Shown: positions 7,517-14,375, counted from the stretch's first letter. The stretch is 37,516 nt of DNA from Candidatus Gastranaerophilales bacterium (GCA_944326615.1 CALVEO010000014.1:1-37516), one strand, 5' to 3'. The notes: generated by a model not told the origin, from the letters alone. Translations and numbers: made by a program.

Positions 7517-8407
7517 CTATTCATACACCCTGCATTTTCCATCTTTGATATAATTCATATTTTTTTCATAAATAACATGAGCTGTGCAGGCATCGCCTCT
7601 GTTAAGATAATAGTCACTATTTAGAACTCCTGAAATACCTGCCGGGACAATTCTATCTTTATAAATTACAAAAGTATGCAAATCAATACCCAGAGTATTA
7701 GGAGGAGCACTGCCATTAACGTCAACTCTTAAATATCCGCAAGGATCGCCTTCATTTCCACAGGAATTGCCAAAAGTTAAAGAAGAAATATATGTACCAT
7801 CATTTAAAATTGCATTTGAATAGGAATCCCGTTCATTCAAATTTAATCCAAAAGATTGAGAGCCAATAGACTTATAGCCTAAATCCGGGAAACATCCAGC
7901 TTCTGTTTTCCCGCAGAATTTTAAAACATTCATATATGGCAGTAAATAATATAAAATATCATTTTCATCCTTTTTTGAAACCTGATAATCAATCAAACTC
8001 CATTCAGAAATCTCGCCATTATCCTGTTTTGCTCTTACATAAACATTACTTATAACAGAATAAAATTTGTTCAATTTAGATACATATTCCTGAATTTTAT
8101 ACTTTTGAATTAAAGAAGGCATAGTAAGTGCGGCCACCACTCCGATAATTCCTAATGTTATCAAGACTTCAGCTAACGTAAACGCGGCGCGACGAAGATT
8201 GTTGGAAGTGGCTACGTGCGTATTACCTTCCACCAAAGTAAACGCAGCTTGACGAATGTCGTCAAAGTGGGCTACGTGCGTAGCACATTCAGCTAACGTA
8301 AACGCGGCTTGTTTTCTCTCCAAATTCTTTTCTGAAACCGGAGAATTTACATCACAAAAACCGGCAAAACATGTTTCAGGAGCGGCTAAATGCCCCCCCC
8401 CCGACAT
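7517..8407 (-). CDS. Type IV prepilin-like protein B with repeated, probably phase-variable leader
   Basis: The mature part begins at residue 76 with FTLAEVLITLGIIGVV, the prepilin methylation/cleavage signature, and includes the D-x-N-G...P-N-x-x-G-x-D motif and several Cys. The leader is abnormally long (75 residues) and contains two 20-residue repeats, residues 34-53 and 54-73. Each restarts with AAFTLxE, so three cleavage-like sites exist, of which only the last precedes the hydrophobic helix. In-frame translation at the given G10 tract must begin at ATG 8407, which has no ribosome site. The good start (GGAG, ATG 8430-8428) is in another frame and meets TAG at 8388-8386. One more G, or two fewer, would join it to the pilin. 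Confidence 0.8.
   Translation of the reverse strand: MSGGGHLAAPETCFAGFCDVNSPVSEKNLERKQAAFTLAECATHVAHFDDIRQAAFTLVEGNTHVATSNNLRRAAFTLAEVLITLGIIGVVAALTMPSLIQKYKIQEYVSKLNKFYSVISNVYVRAKQDNGEISEWSLIDYQVSKKDENDILYYLLPYMNVLKFCGKTEAGCFPDLGYKSIGSQSFGLNLNERDSYSNAILNDGTYISSLTFGNSCGNEGDPCGYLRVDVNGSAPPNTLGIDLHTFVIYKDRIVPAGISGVLNSDYYLNRGDACTAHVIYEKNMNYIKDGKCRVYE
8189..8308 (-). repeat. 60-bp coding tandem repeat in prepilin B leader
   Basis: Two 60-bp units (20 codons each) plus a partial third over the mature N-terminus. The shared DNA words are the GTAAACGC-type segment encoding AFTL and a following GGCTACGTGCGTA-type segment encoding THVA. Each unit encodes an A-F-T-L-x-E motif, then x-x-THVA, a variable part and R-R or R-Q. 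Confidence 0.85.
8393..8402 (-). promoter_or_regulatory. G10 tract at prepilin B start, candidate slipped-strand switch
   Basis: Ten consecutive G on the coding strand, 26 nt into the reading frame of the ribosome-site-preceded ATG (MKKISLQECR-). At ten, that frame ends at GGC ATT TAG after 14 residues. At 8 or 11 it would run into the prepilin. Such tracts slip during replication in phase-variable surface genes of other bacteria. Confidence 0.75.
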
Positions 8408-8463
8408 TCTTGTAAACTAATTTTTTTCATAATCCTGCTCCTTATTATTTATCTTACTGTTTT

Positions 8464-8492
8464 ATTATAACATACCTTTCGGAATATTTCAA
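8464..8492 (-). promoter_or_regulatory. Promoter of prepilin B
   Basis: Minus strand: TTGAAA (8492-8487), 17-bp spacer, TATAAT (8469-8464) preceded by TG-T (extended -10). The predicted mRNA has a leader of about 27 nt with the GGAG before ATG 8430, supporting that start over ATG 8407. Confidence 0.75.
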
Positions 8493-8520
8493 TAAATTAT
8501 ACGATAACAGAAATTATAGA

Positions 8521-8550
8521 AAAAGGCAGAATTCAACGCAATCCGCCTTT
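8521..8550 (-). terminator. Rho-independent terminator after prepilin C
   Basis: Minus strand: AAAGGC (8550-8545) pairs with GCCTTT (8527-8522) with a short imperfect inner stem, followed by a T-run. It separates prepilin C from the promoter of prepilin B. Confidence 0.65.
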
Positions 8551-8578
8551 ACAAAATCTTGATTAAATATAAATTGTA

Positions 8579-9499
8579 TTAATCAAATCTCTTATTTTCT
8601 GAATATCTTTCATAATCTAATTTATTCTTTAAAAAGATAGTTTTTAATGCCCCATAACTACCACTACTTGGCTGTAATTTTTGCGGTTGAACAATAATTT
8701 GATGAACGTCAGCCCCATATTGATTGGGGCCTTTGTTTGCACCATTAACATCAATAACCACAGTTGCACATCTTGTATCCGTAATAGTTTCTGTTTCACC
8801 TGTATTAAATCCGTTTTCATCTTTTACATTACTTGTATATGTCCATGGTTCACAAGTCTGTCTTATATCTCTAAAAGAAATTGAACTCCCGTCAACAAGT
8901 AAGAGTCTCGGAAAACCAAAAGATTCCTTCTTAACACCACCCGTACCATTATTTGTAGGTTTTGCCAATTTAACAATATATGTACTTCCACACCCTTTGC
9001 CGGATGATTCACATACCTTTGCTCCGTTATAATATGCTGCTATAGCTTTTGCTACATCCTCTTTTTTGCCGTCGCCGTAAGCAAAAATTGAGGAATAATC
9101 AACTGAACCTGTATCTGCTAACATTCTGTTAAGTACATTCATAAAATTTGAATAACTTTTTTTAGATTGAGCAATCAAAACCTGATCTTTATAGCGTTGA
9201 ATTAAAGAAGGCATAGTAAGTGCGGCCACAACACCGATAATTCCTAATGTTATCAAAACCTCCGCCAGAGTGAAAGCGGCGCGACGAAGATTGTCAAAGT
9301 GGACTACGTGCGTATTACCTTCCACCAAAGTAAACGCGGTTCGACGAATACCGTCAAAGTGGACTACGTGCGTAGCACCCTCTGCCAAAGTAAAAGCTCC
9401 TTGTTTTCTCTCTAAATTCTTTACTAAAACCGGATAATTTACATCACGCAAACCGGCAAAACATGCTTCAGGAGCGGCTAAATGCCCCCCCCCCGACAT
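8579..9499 (-). CDS. Type IV prepilin-like protein C with repeated, probably phase-variable leader
   Basis: The leader closely matches that of prepilin B: MSGGGHLAAPE start, Cys-Phe-Ala-Gly, KNLERKQ, then 20-residue repeats at 34-53 and 54-73, each with AFTLxE and THVVHFD. The mature pilin begins at residue 76 with FTLAEVLITLGIIG. The body after about residue 105 is unrelated to B and rich in Gly, Ser and Thr, with Cys pairs and the D-x-N-G...P-N-x-x-G-x-D motif. ATG 9499 has no ribosome site. The start behind GAGGAG at 9522-9520 is out of frame because of a G10 tract and ends at TAG 9480-9478. Leader and promoter are shared with B, so the two loci can probably recombine. Confidence 0.8.
   Translation of the reverse strand: MSGGGHLAAPEACFAGLRDVNYPVLVKNLERKQGAFTLAEGATHVVHFDGIRRTAFTLVEGNTHVVHFDNLRRAAFTLAEVLITLGIIGVVAALTMPSLIQRYKDQVLIAQSKKSYSNFMNVLNRMLADTGSVDYSSIFAYGDGKKEDVAKAIAAYYNGAKVCESSGKGCGSTYIVKLAKPTNNGTGGVKKESFGFPRLLLVDGSSISFRDIRQTCEPWTYTSNVKDENGFNTGETETITDTRCATVVIDVNGANKGPNQYGADVHQIIVQPQKLQPSSGSYGALKTIFLKNKLDYERYSENKRFD
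9281..9400 (-). repeat. 60-bp coding tandem repeat in prepilin C leader
   Basis: Two 60-bp units in phase with the reading frame, each containing a GTCAAAGTGGACTACGTGCG word on the plus strand. They are the same unit type as in prepilin B (8189-8308), and differ between the two genes mainly by scattered substitutions. Confidence 0.85.
9485..9494 (-). promoter_or_regulatory. G10 tract at prepilin C start, candidate slipped-strand switch
   Basis: The same arrangement and the same length (ten G) as at 8393-8402. The ribosome-site-preceded frame from 9522 stops after 14 codons at this length. Confidence 0.75.
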
Positions 9500-9557
9500 T
9501 CTTGTAAACTAATTTTTTTCATAATCCTACTCCTCATTATTCATCTTACTGTATTAT

Positions 9558-9586
9558 ATTATAACATATATTTTTCTATATTGCAA
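9558..9586 (-). promoter_or_regulatory. Promoter of prepilin C
   Basis: Minus strand: TTGCAA (9586-9581), 17-bp spacer, TATAAT (9563-9558) with TG-T before it. The downstream leader is nearly identical to that of prepilin B. Confidence 0.75.
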
Positions 9587-9590
9587 TAAA

Positions 9591-9619
9591 TAAAAAGCCC
9601 CTTTTCTTAAAGGGGCTTT
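9591..9619 (-). terminator. Rho-independent terminator after fabF
   Basis: An 11-bp perfect stem (9594-9604 with 9609-9619), TCTT loop, and a T-run on the minus strand. It ends the acpP-fabF transcript. Confidence 0.9.
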
Positions 9620-9645
9620 ACATCACTATATAGTCTATTACGTTA

Positions 9646-10899
9646 TTATTTAACTTCTTTAATTACAATTGAAGCATTCTGCCCGCCAAAACCAAATGAA
9701 TTTGACAGAGCAACATGAATATCGGCTTTTCTTGCTTTATGCGGAACATAATCAAGATTTCCGACTTTCTCATCCTGATTGTCAAGGTTAATTGTCGGCG
9801 GAACAAGATGTTCATTTATTGTTTTAACGCAGGCAATACATTCAACAGCACCTGTAGCGCCTAGAAGATGTCCATGCATTGATTTTGTTGAACTTACAAG
9901 AAGATTTTTGTTTTCGTCTTTGCTGCCGAACAAACCTTCTATAGCTTTAGATTCAGCAATATCACCTAACCCTGTGCTTGTACCATGCGCATTAATGTAA
10001 TCTACATCTGACGGTTTCAATCCTGCATCTTCCAGCGCAAATTTCATAGAATGAGTAGCGCCTTTGCCTTCAGGATCAGGAGCAACAACATCATAAGCAT
10101 CAGCAGTCTGGCCGTAACCGACGACTTCAGCGTAAATTTTTGCACCGCGTTTTTTAGCATGTTCGTATTCTTCAAGAATAAGAACACCAGCACCTTCAGA
10201 CATTACAAAACCGTCTCTATCAACATCCCAGGGGCGTGAAGCTTTTGTCGGTTCATCATTACGTTTTGAAAGTGTTCTTGCACTAGAGAAAGCTCCAATA
10301 CCAACATCACAAATTGTTGCCTCGCAGCCTCCTGCAACAACAATATCAGCATCACCGTATTGAATAGAACGGAATGCATCGCCTATAGTATGTGTACCTG
10401 TTGCACAGGCAGACACTACAACTTTATTCAAGCCTTTAAAACCGTATTTCATAGAAATTCTGCCTGATGCCATATTTACAATCATCATAGGAATTGTGAA
10501 AGGTGAACATTTATTAGGACCTTTTTCAAGAATTCTTACATGATTTTCTTCAAAAGTTCTGAATCCGCCCGCTGCAGAGCTGACCATGACACCTATTTTA
10601 TAAGGATCAACATCATTAACTGCTTCAAGTTTTGCATCTTTAACAGCCTCATCAGCAGCAATCATTGCAAACTGGATGTATCTGTCCATTTTTTTAGCTT
10701 CTTTAGGATCCAGATATTCTTCGGGGTTAAAATTCTTAACCTCGCCTGAAATTTTAACAACATGTTTTGAAATATCAATAAGTTCAGACGTACTGATTCC
10801 GCTTTTTCCTTCTACAAGACTATTCCAAAATTTGTCAACGCCTACACCAAACGGAGTTACGGCTCCAAGTCCTGTGATAACTACTCTTCTTTTTGTCAT
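9646..10899 (-). CDS. fabF: 3-oxoacyl-[ACP] synthase II (KAS II)
   Basis: This 417-residue cytosolic enzyme condenses malonyl-ACP with acyl-ACP in fatty-acid elongation. The catalytic triad is visible: Cys165 in SACATG, His305 in NAHGTSTG and His344 in GHLLGATG. It is full length for FabF. It lies downstream of acpP in the same orientation, as in many bacteria. It is the only elongating ketosynthase in the window, and so also the nearest candidate partner for the ketosynthase-less acyl-ACP cluster at 17.9-25.3 kb. Confidence 0.95.
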   Translation of the reverse strand: MTKRRVVITGLGAVTPFGVGVDKFWNSLVEGKSGISTSELIDISKHVVKISGEVKNFNPEEYLDPKEAKKMDRYIQFAMIAADEAVKDAKLEAVNDVDPYKIGVMVSSAAGGFRTFEENHVRILEKGPNKCSPFTIPMMIVNMASGRISMKYGFKGLNKVVVSACATGTHTIGDAFRSIQYGDADIVVAGGCEATICDVGIGAFSSARTLSKRNDEPTKASRPWDVDRDGFVMSEGAGVLILEEYEHAKKRGAKIYAEVVGYGQTADAYDVVAPDPEGKGATHSMKFALEDAGLKPSDVDYINAHGTSTGLGDIAESKAIEGLFGSKDENKNLLVSSTKSMHGHLLGATGAVECIACVKTINEHLVPPTINLDNQDEKVGNLDYVPHKARKADIHVALSNSFGFGGQNASIVIKEVK

Positions 10900-11016
10900 C
10901 TCTTTACCTTTTTAAAACTATCTTTTAATAAATATACGAGGGGAAAATCATTATTAAATTTTCGCCCCCGCATAAAATTATTTAACAGCGTCAAAACATT
11001 TAACGCCGGATGTTAT

Positions 11017-11250
11017 TTATTTGCTGTGAGCATCAATGTAGTTTACAGCATCTTGAACTGTTTGAATTTTTTCAGCTTCTTCATCAGGGATTTCGCATCC
11101 GAATTCTTCTTCAAAAGCCATTACTAATTCTACAGTGTCTAAAGAATCAGCGCCTAAATCAGCTGTAAAGCTTGCTTCTGGAGTAACTAAAGCTTCATCA
11201 ACGCTTAATTGATCTACAACTACTTTTTTAACTTTTTCAAATGTACTCAT
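11017..11250 (-). CDS. acpP: Acyl carrier protein of fatty-acid synthesis
   Basis: A 77-residue acidic helical protein carrying acyl chains on 4'-phosphopantetheine at Ser36 in [10 protein letters not shown]. The start at 11250 (MSTFEKVKK) follows GAGGA with good spacing. An ATG 15 bases upstream overlaps that ribosome site and is less likely. It has its own promoter at 11296-11324. The 117-base gap to fabF contains an imperfect hairpin (10940-10968) that might attenuate transcription. Confidence 0.95.
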   Translation of the reverse strand: MSTFEKVKKVVVDQLSVDEALVTPEASFTADLGADSLDTVELVMAFEEEFGCEIPDEEAEKIQTVQDAVNYIDAHSK

Positions 11251-11295
11251 TTCTAATTTCCTCATAATTAATTACTATACTATTTGTTCTCTAAT

Positions 11296-11324
11296 ATTAT
11301 ACTTAGAGCAAGAATTTTTTGCAA
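11296..11324 (-). promoter_or_regulatory. Promoter of acpP-fabF
   Basis: Minus strand: TTGCAA (11324-11319), 17-bp spacer, perfect TATAAT (11301-11296), giving a leader of about 40 nt. Confidence 0.75.
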
Positions 11325-11375
11325 GGAATTTACAATCCTCTCATCATTTTGTTAAAAATCTTTACTTTTTTGAAG

Positions 11376-11493
11376 TCAATAAGCCTAAAAGTTAATAAGT
11401 GAATAAGTTCTTTACAAAAGCAATATTCTAAAATATTCACAATAACTATTTTACGAAATGACTTATTAACTCATTAACCTATTCACCTAAAGA
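11376..11493. repeat. 8-bp-unit inverted array, element B
   Basis: Left arm 11376-11407: TCAATAAG, CCTAAAAG, TTAATAAG, TGAATAAG. After a 54-nt spacer, right arm 11462-11493, whose reverse complements are TCTTTAGG, TGAATAGG, TTAATGAG and TTAATAAG. It ends 3 nt from the fabG stop and lies upstream of the acpP promoter. Confidence 0.75.
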
Positions 11494-11496
11494 CTT

Positions 11497-12228
11497 TTAA
11501 ATAATTAACGCACCAGCAACTTCGATTGCCTGACCTGAAACGTAATCAGCATCGAGTGCAAGATACTTAACAGTTTTTGCAATATCTTCCGGAGTTCCGA
11601 GTCTTTTCATCGGAATTGCTTTCATATATTCTTCTATATTCGGAAGGTTAGCAGTCATAGCTGTCTGGATAAAGCCCGGGCACACTGCGTTAACTCTGAT
11701 ATTTCTTGAGCCGAATTCTTTGGCAAGAGTTTTAGTTAAACCTACAAGACCTGCTTTAGAAGCTGAATAGTTTGCCTGACCGGGGTTTCCATGCAAGCCG
11801 ACAACGCTTGACATGTTAATGATTGATCCCTGACGGGCTTTCATCATGTGTTTAATAACGGCATGTGTTACGCAATAAGCACTTGTAAGGTTAATTTTAA
11901 TAACTCTTTCCCACTGTTCCATATCCATTCTGATGAACAAGCCGTCTTTTGTAATACCTGCATTGTTTAGCAAAACGTCAATTCTGCCATGTTCTGCAAT
12001 CATTTTATCAACATTTGCCTGAACTTCTTCATCATTAGAAACATCAAATCTATAAAAATAAGCGTTTGCTCCCAATGCTTTTATTTCATCAAGAGCCGGC
12101 TGAGCTTTTTCAGCTTCGCAAATATCGTTGATAATAATGTCGCATCCTGCTTTTGCAAGTTCTTTAGCACAAGCAAGACCAATACCGCGCGAACCGCCTG
12201 TAATCAATGCAATTTTTCTTTCTGTCAT
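11497..12228 (-). CDS. fabG: 3-oxoacyl-[ACP] reductase
   Basis: A 243-residue short-chain dehydrogenase that reduces 3-oxoacyl-ACP with NADPH. The nucleotide loop TGGSRGIG (10-17), NNAG (88-91), the catalytic Ser141, and Tyr154-x3-Lys158 in NYSASKAG are present, with PGFIQTAMT following. It is probably co-transcribed with fabD, 41 bases upstream. It has a clear ribosome site (AAGGAG). Confidence 0.94.
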   Translation of the reverse strand: MTERKIALITGGSRGIGLACAKELAKAGCDIIINDICEAEKAQPALDEIKALGANAYFYRFDVSNDEEVQANVDKMIAEHGRIDVLLNNAGITKDGLFIRMDMEQWERVIKINLTSAYCVTHAVIKHMMKARQGSIINMSSVVGLHGNPGQANYSASKAGLVGLTKTLAKEFGSRNIRVNAVCPGFIQTAMTANLPNIEEYMKAIPMKRLGTPEDIAKTVKYLALDADYVSGQAIEVAGALII

Positions 12229-12269
12229 TAATCTTTCTCCTTATTTTTGCTGCGGAAAACCACAGCCTT

Positions 12270-13265
12270 TTATACACACATTAATTCTTCTTTTAAAGAA
12301 GCTATAGTTGCATCCAGTGATGCTTTATCGTAAATATTAAATACTTTGGCATCAGGTACAATTTTTTTATTCAACCCTGCAAGAACTTTACCAGGTCCTA
12401 TTTCAACAAAAATTTCAACGCCATCTGATGACATTTTCTGAATTGTATGAGTCCAGTGGACTGATGAATAAATCTGTTTCGGCATTTTTACCCTGAAATC
12501 AGAACTGTCAACAGTTTCAGAAGCATCAACATTTGTAATAACAGGGATAGAAGCGTTGTTTAAATCCAGTGAATTTACAAAACTTTCAAACTCATGCCCT
12601 GCTGCTTCCATAAATTTTGAATGGAAAGCGCCGGAAACAGCAAGAGGAACAACACGCCTTACACCATTTGCCAACATATAATCTGATGCAGCTTTTACGG
12701 CGTTTTCATCTCCTGTGATTACGACCTGAGCCGGAGAGTTGTAGTTTGCTACATCAACATAACCAACTTTTGAGCCTTCCTCTAATCCGGCTTTTAACTG
12801 TTCTTCGGTAGCATTCAAAACCGCAGCCATAGCCCCGCCGTTTTTTTGACCTGCCGGACAGTCTTTTTCAGACTTATTCTTCCCACATGAAGCCTCATTC
12901 ATCAAATCAGCGCGTTTTTGAATAGCTTTTAAAGTTGTTTCCAGGGACATAACGCCTGCTTCATACATTGCGCAGTATTCACCTAACGAATGCCCTGCAA
13001 CATAATCGGGTTTAATATTCATTTGAGACTTCAAAGCCTCCAAAGCCGCAATAGACATTGTAACAATACATGGCTGGGTGTTAACAGTCTGTTTAAGTGC
13101 ATCTTCAGGCCCTTCAAAACACAATGACGCAACACTTTTGCCTAAAACCTTGTCAGCAGTGTCAAAAACATTTTTTGCACTCTCAAAACTTTCATACAAA
13201 TCTTTTCCCATGCCAACAGCCTGAGCTCCCTGCCCCGGAAAAAGAAACGCTATTTTTTTTGCCAT
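12270..13265 (-). CDS. fabD: Malonyl-CoA:ACP transacylase
   Basis: A 331-residue enzyme that loads malonate onto ACP. Active-site residues are Ser93 in GHSLGEY and His215 in GAFHSKF; the N-terminal FPGQGAQ is intact. Residues about 126-143 (Cys, Lys and Gly rich) look like a small insertion before GGAMAAVL compared with the usual family loop. Its 5' leader holds a REP-like hairpin, and its promoter shares 27 of 30 positions with that of the neighbouring hepT gene. Confidence 0.94.
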   Translation of the reverse strand: MAKKIAFLFPGQGAQAVGMGKDLYESFESAKNVFDTADKVLGKSVASLCFEGPEDALKQTVNTQPCIVTMSIAALEALKSQMNIKPDYVAGHSLGEYCAMYEAGVMSLETTLKAIQKRADLMNEASCGKNKSEKDCPAGQKNGGAMAAVLNATEEQLKAGLEEGSKVGYVDVANYNSPAQVVITGDENAVKAASDYMLANGVRRVVPLAVSGAFHSKFMEAAGHEFESFVNSLDLNNASIPVITNVDASETVDSSDFRVKMPKQIYSSVHWTHTIQKMSSDGVEIFVEIGPGKVLAGLNKKIVPDAKVFNIYDKASLDATIASLKEELMCV

Positions 13266-13284
13266 ACGTAATCCCTTCTCAAAC

Positions 13285-13304
13285 GTCGGGCAAGTATGCC
13301 CAAC
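13285..13304. repeat. REP-like hairpin in the fabD 5' leader
   Basis: GTCGGGCA and TGCCCAAC form an 8-bp stem with one mismatch and an AGTA loop, flanked by ACGT and CCTAC. On the minus strand it is GTAGGTTGGGCA...TGCCCGACG-like. It lies between the predicted transcription start and the fabD ribosome site. Confidence 0.6.
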
Positions 13305-13328
13305 CTACTCTCTAACTTTCCTGCCTCA

Positions 13329-13357
13329 ATTATACAATAAACACGAAAAAAGTAAAT
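13329..13357 (-). promoter_or_regulatory. Promoter of fabD-fabG; copy 1 of a flanking direct repeat
   Basis: Minus strand: TTTACT, 16-bp spacer, TATAAT (13334-13329). The plus-strand sequence beginning ATTATACAATAA and ending GTAAAT matches 14076-14105 at 27 of 30 aligned positions, including bases outside the promoter boxes. Confidence 0.7.
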
Positions 13358-13379
13358 AATTAAGGTTTTGTATTACTAT

Positions 13380-13667
13380 TTAATTTATTTTATTCAAATC
13401 ATTCTCAATAATCTTTAAAAAATCAGGTTTTAAACTGTCCAGAACAACGATATCTACTTTATAAGGAAAAGTTGAATTTTCAAATATACCTCTGATTTTT
13501 AATAATTCGTTAAAAGGAATATCGCCCTTTAAAGCTATGTCAACATCAGAATATTTCTGAGCCTTGCCCTGCGTTCTGGAGCCAAAAATAAAAATTTCCA
13601 CATCAGGCAAAACACTTAAAATGGTAGTTTTTATAAATTCAACGTATTTATCTTCCAAATCTATCAT
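13380..13667 (-). CDS. mntA: MntA-type nucleotidyltransferase antitoxin (MNT)
   Basis: A 95-residue minimal nucleotidyltransferase with the full G-S-x10-D-x-D motif (Gly29-Ser30, Asp41, Asp43) after the strand IFIFGSR. In studied HEPN-MNT pairs this protein AMPylates the HEPN toxin on a Tyr and so neutralises it. It overlaps the upstream HEPN gene by 4 bases (ATGA), the usual coupling of these pairs. The pair sits inside the fatty-acid gene block. The family was formerly named HI0073-like. Confidence 0.9.
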   Translation of the reverse strand: MIDLEDKYVEFIKTTILSVLPDVEIFIFGSRTQGKAQKYSDVDIALKGDIPFNELLKIRGIFENSTFPYKVDIVVLDSLKPDFLKIIENDLNKIN

Positions 13668-14065
13668 TTTAATTTACCCGCAAGATACAAAATTTCTTCA
13701 TAAAATGCAGGAATTATACTCACAACTTTCAAAGCAATTTCTTCATTATATGTATGAGAAGTCAAATTTCGCATGTTCCTGTAATTAGTCCATATTTCGA
13801 GATCAGATTTAAGCAAGTCCAAACGGTTTGCAGTCCTTATCATATCATTAAATGACATGTGTTCAACATCATCAACAACAAATGCCCGTTCAAAAAAATA
13901 TTTCCTCAAAGTTTTTAAGGCTATTGAATATGTAAACTCAAATCTTTGAATTACCGAATCTCTTATTCCGTCATCTGTTACGTCTTTTTGGTATCTTACA
14001 AGAATTTCTCCAAGTCTTTTTACGGCATTTTCAAGTGATGATATATCAAAAGTTCCTTCTCTCAT
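13664..14065 (-). CDS. hepT: HepT-type HEPN toxin (HI0074 family)
   Basis: A 133-residue all-helical protein. RDSVIQRFEFTY and LKTLRKYF fit the HI0074/TIGR01987 family, once called nucleotidyltransferase substrate-binding proteins. The RNase motif R-x4-H-x-Y is exact (Arg99, His104, Tyr106), the Tyr being the AMPylation site in studied pairs. The promoter TTTACA-17-TATAAT lies 10 nt before the ATG and no ribosome site is visible, so the leader is nearly absent. The module is therefore transcribed on its own and is bounded by an upstream terminator. Confidence 0.9.
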   Translation of the reverse strand: MREGTFDISSLENAVKRLGEILVRYQKDVTDDGIRDSVIQRFEFTYSIALKTLRKYFFERAFVVDDVEHMSFNDMIRTANRLDLLKSDLEIWTNYRNMRNLTSHTYNEEIALKVVSIIPAFYEEILYLAGKLK

Positions 14066-14075
14066 AATTACATAG

Positions 14076-14105
14076 ATTATACAATAATCACCGAAAAATG
14101 TAAAT
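14076..14105 (-). promoter_or_regulatory. Promoter of hepT-mntA; copy 2 of a flanking direct repeat
   Basis: Minus strand: TTTACA (14104-14099), 17-bp spacer, TATAAT (14081-14076). It is the direct-repeat partner of 13329-13357, 747 bases away. The -35 box begins just after the upstream terminator. Confidence 0.75.
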
Positions 14106-14108
14106 ATA

Positions 14109-14132
14109 TGGCGGGAAAAGAGCTTCCCGCCA
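14109..14132 (-). terminator. Terminator between the plsX-fabH transcript and hepT-mntA
   Basis: Perfect 9-bp GC-rich stem, TGGCGGGAA (14109-14117) with TTCCCGCCA (14124-14132), loop of 6. On the minus strand it is followed by an AT-rich tract. Confidence 0.75.
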
Positions 14133-14140
14133 GAATATCT

Positions 14141-14374
14141 TTATTTATTATCCGAATTTTTAGATGATTTTATAAATACATCGTCATTTAATAAACCGAT
14201 TTTTTCTTTGCAAAATTCACATTCCGGCTTAAACGGCTTACAAAACCACTCGGTATCTTTTTTAACCTGTTTTGCTCTCGCAATTTTTACAGAATCTCCA
14301 TGATAAAAAACATCTGTAAATCCGCTTAATTTTGAAAAATTTGTCTTTAATCCTTTTATACTACCAATACCCAT
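14141..14374 (-). CDS. Small Cys-containing hypothetical protein
   Basis: A 77-residue protein that I do not recognise. The first third is GIGSIKGLKTNFSKLSGF. The C-terminal part holds three Cys in a WFCKPFKPECEFCKEK segment, possibly a metal site, and the end is charged. The ATG at 14374 lies one base after the fabH stop and follows GAGGGG, so it is translationally coupled to fabH. A GTG 18 bases upstream inside fabH is a less likely start. A terminator follows directly. Confidence 0.6.
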   Translation of the reverse strand: MGIGSIKGLKTNFSKLSGFTDVFYHGDSVKIARAKQVKKDTEWFCKPFKPECEFCKEKIGLLNDDVFIKSSKNSDNK

Positions 14375-14375
14375 A

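Noticed and set aside
8681-9032. Two overlapping plus-strand frames opposite prepilin C
   Set aside because: They are mirror frames of a protein with a clear prepilin signature and show no start signals or recognisable domain.
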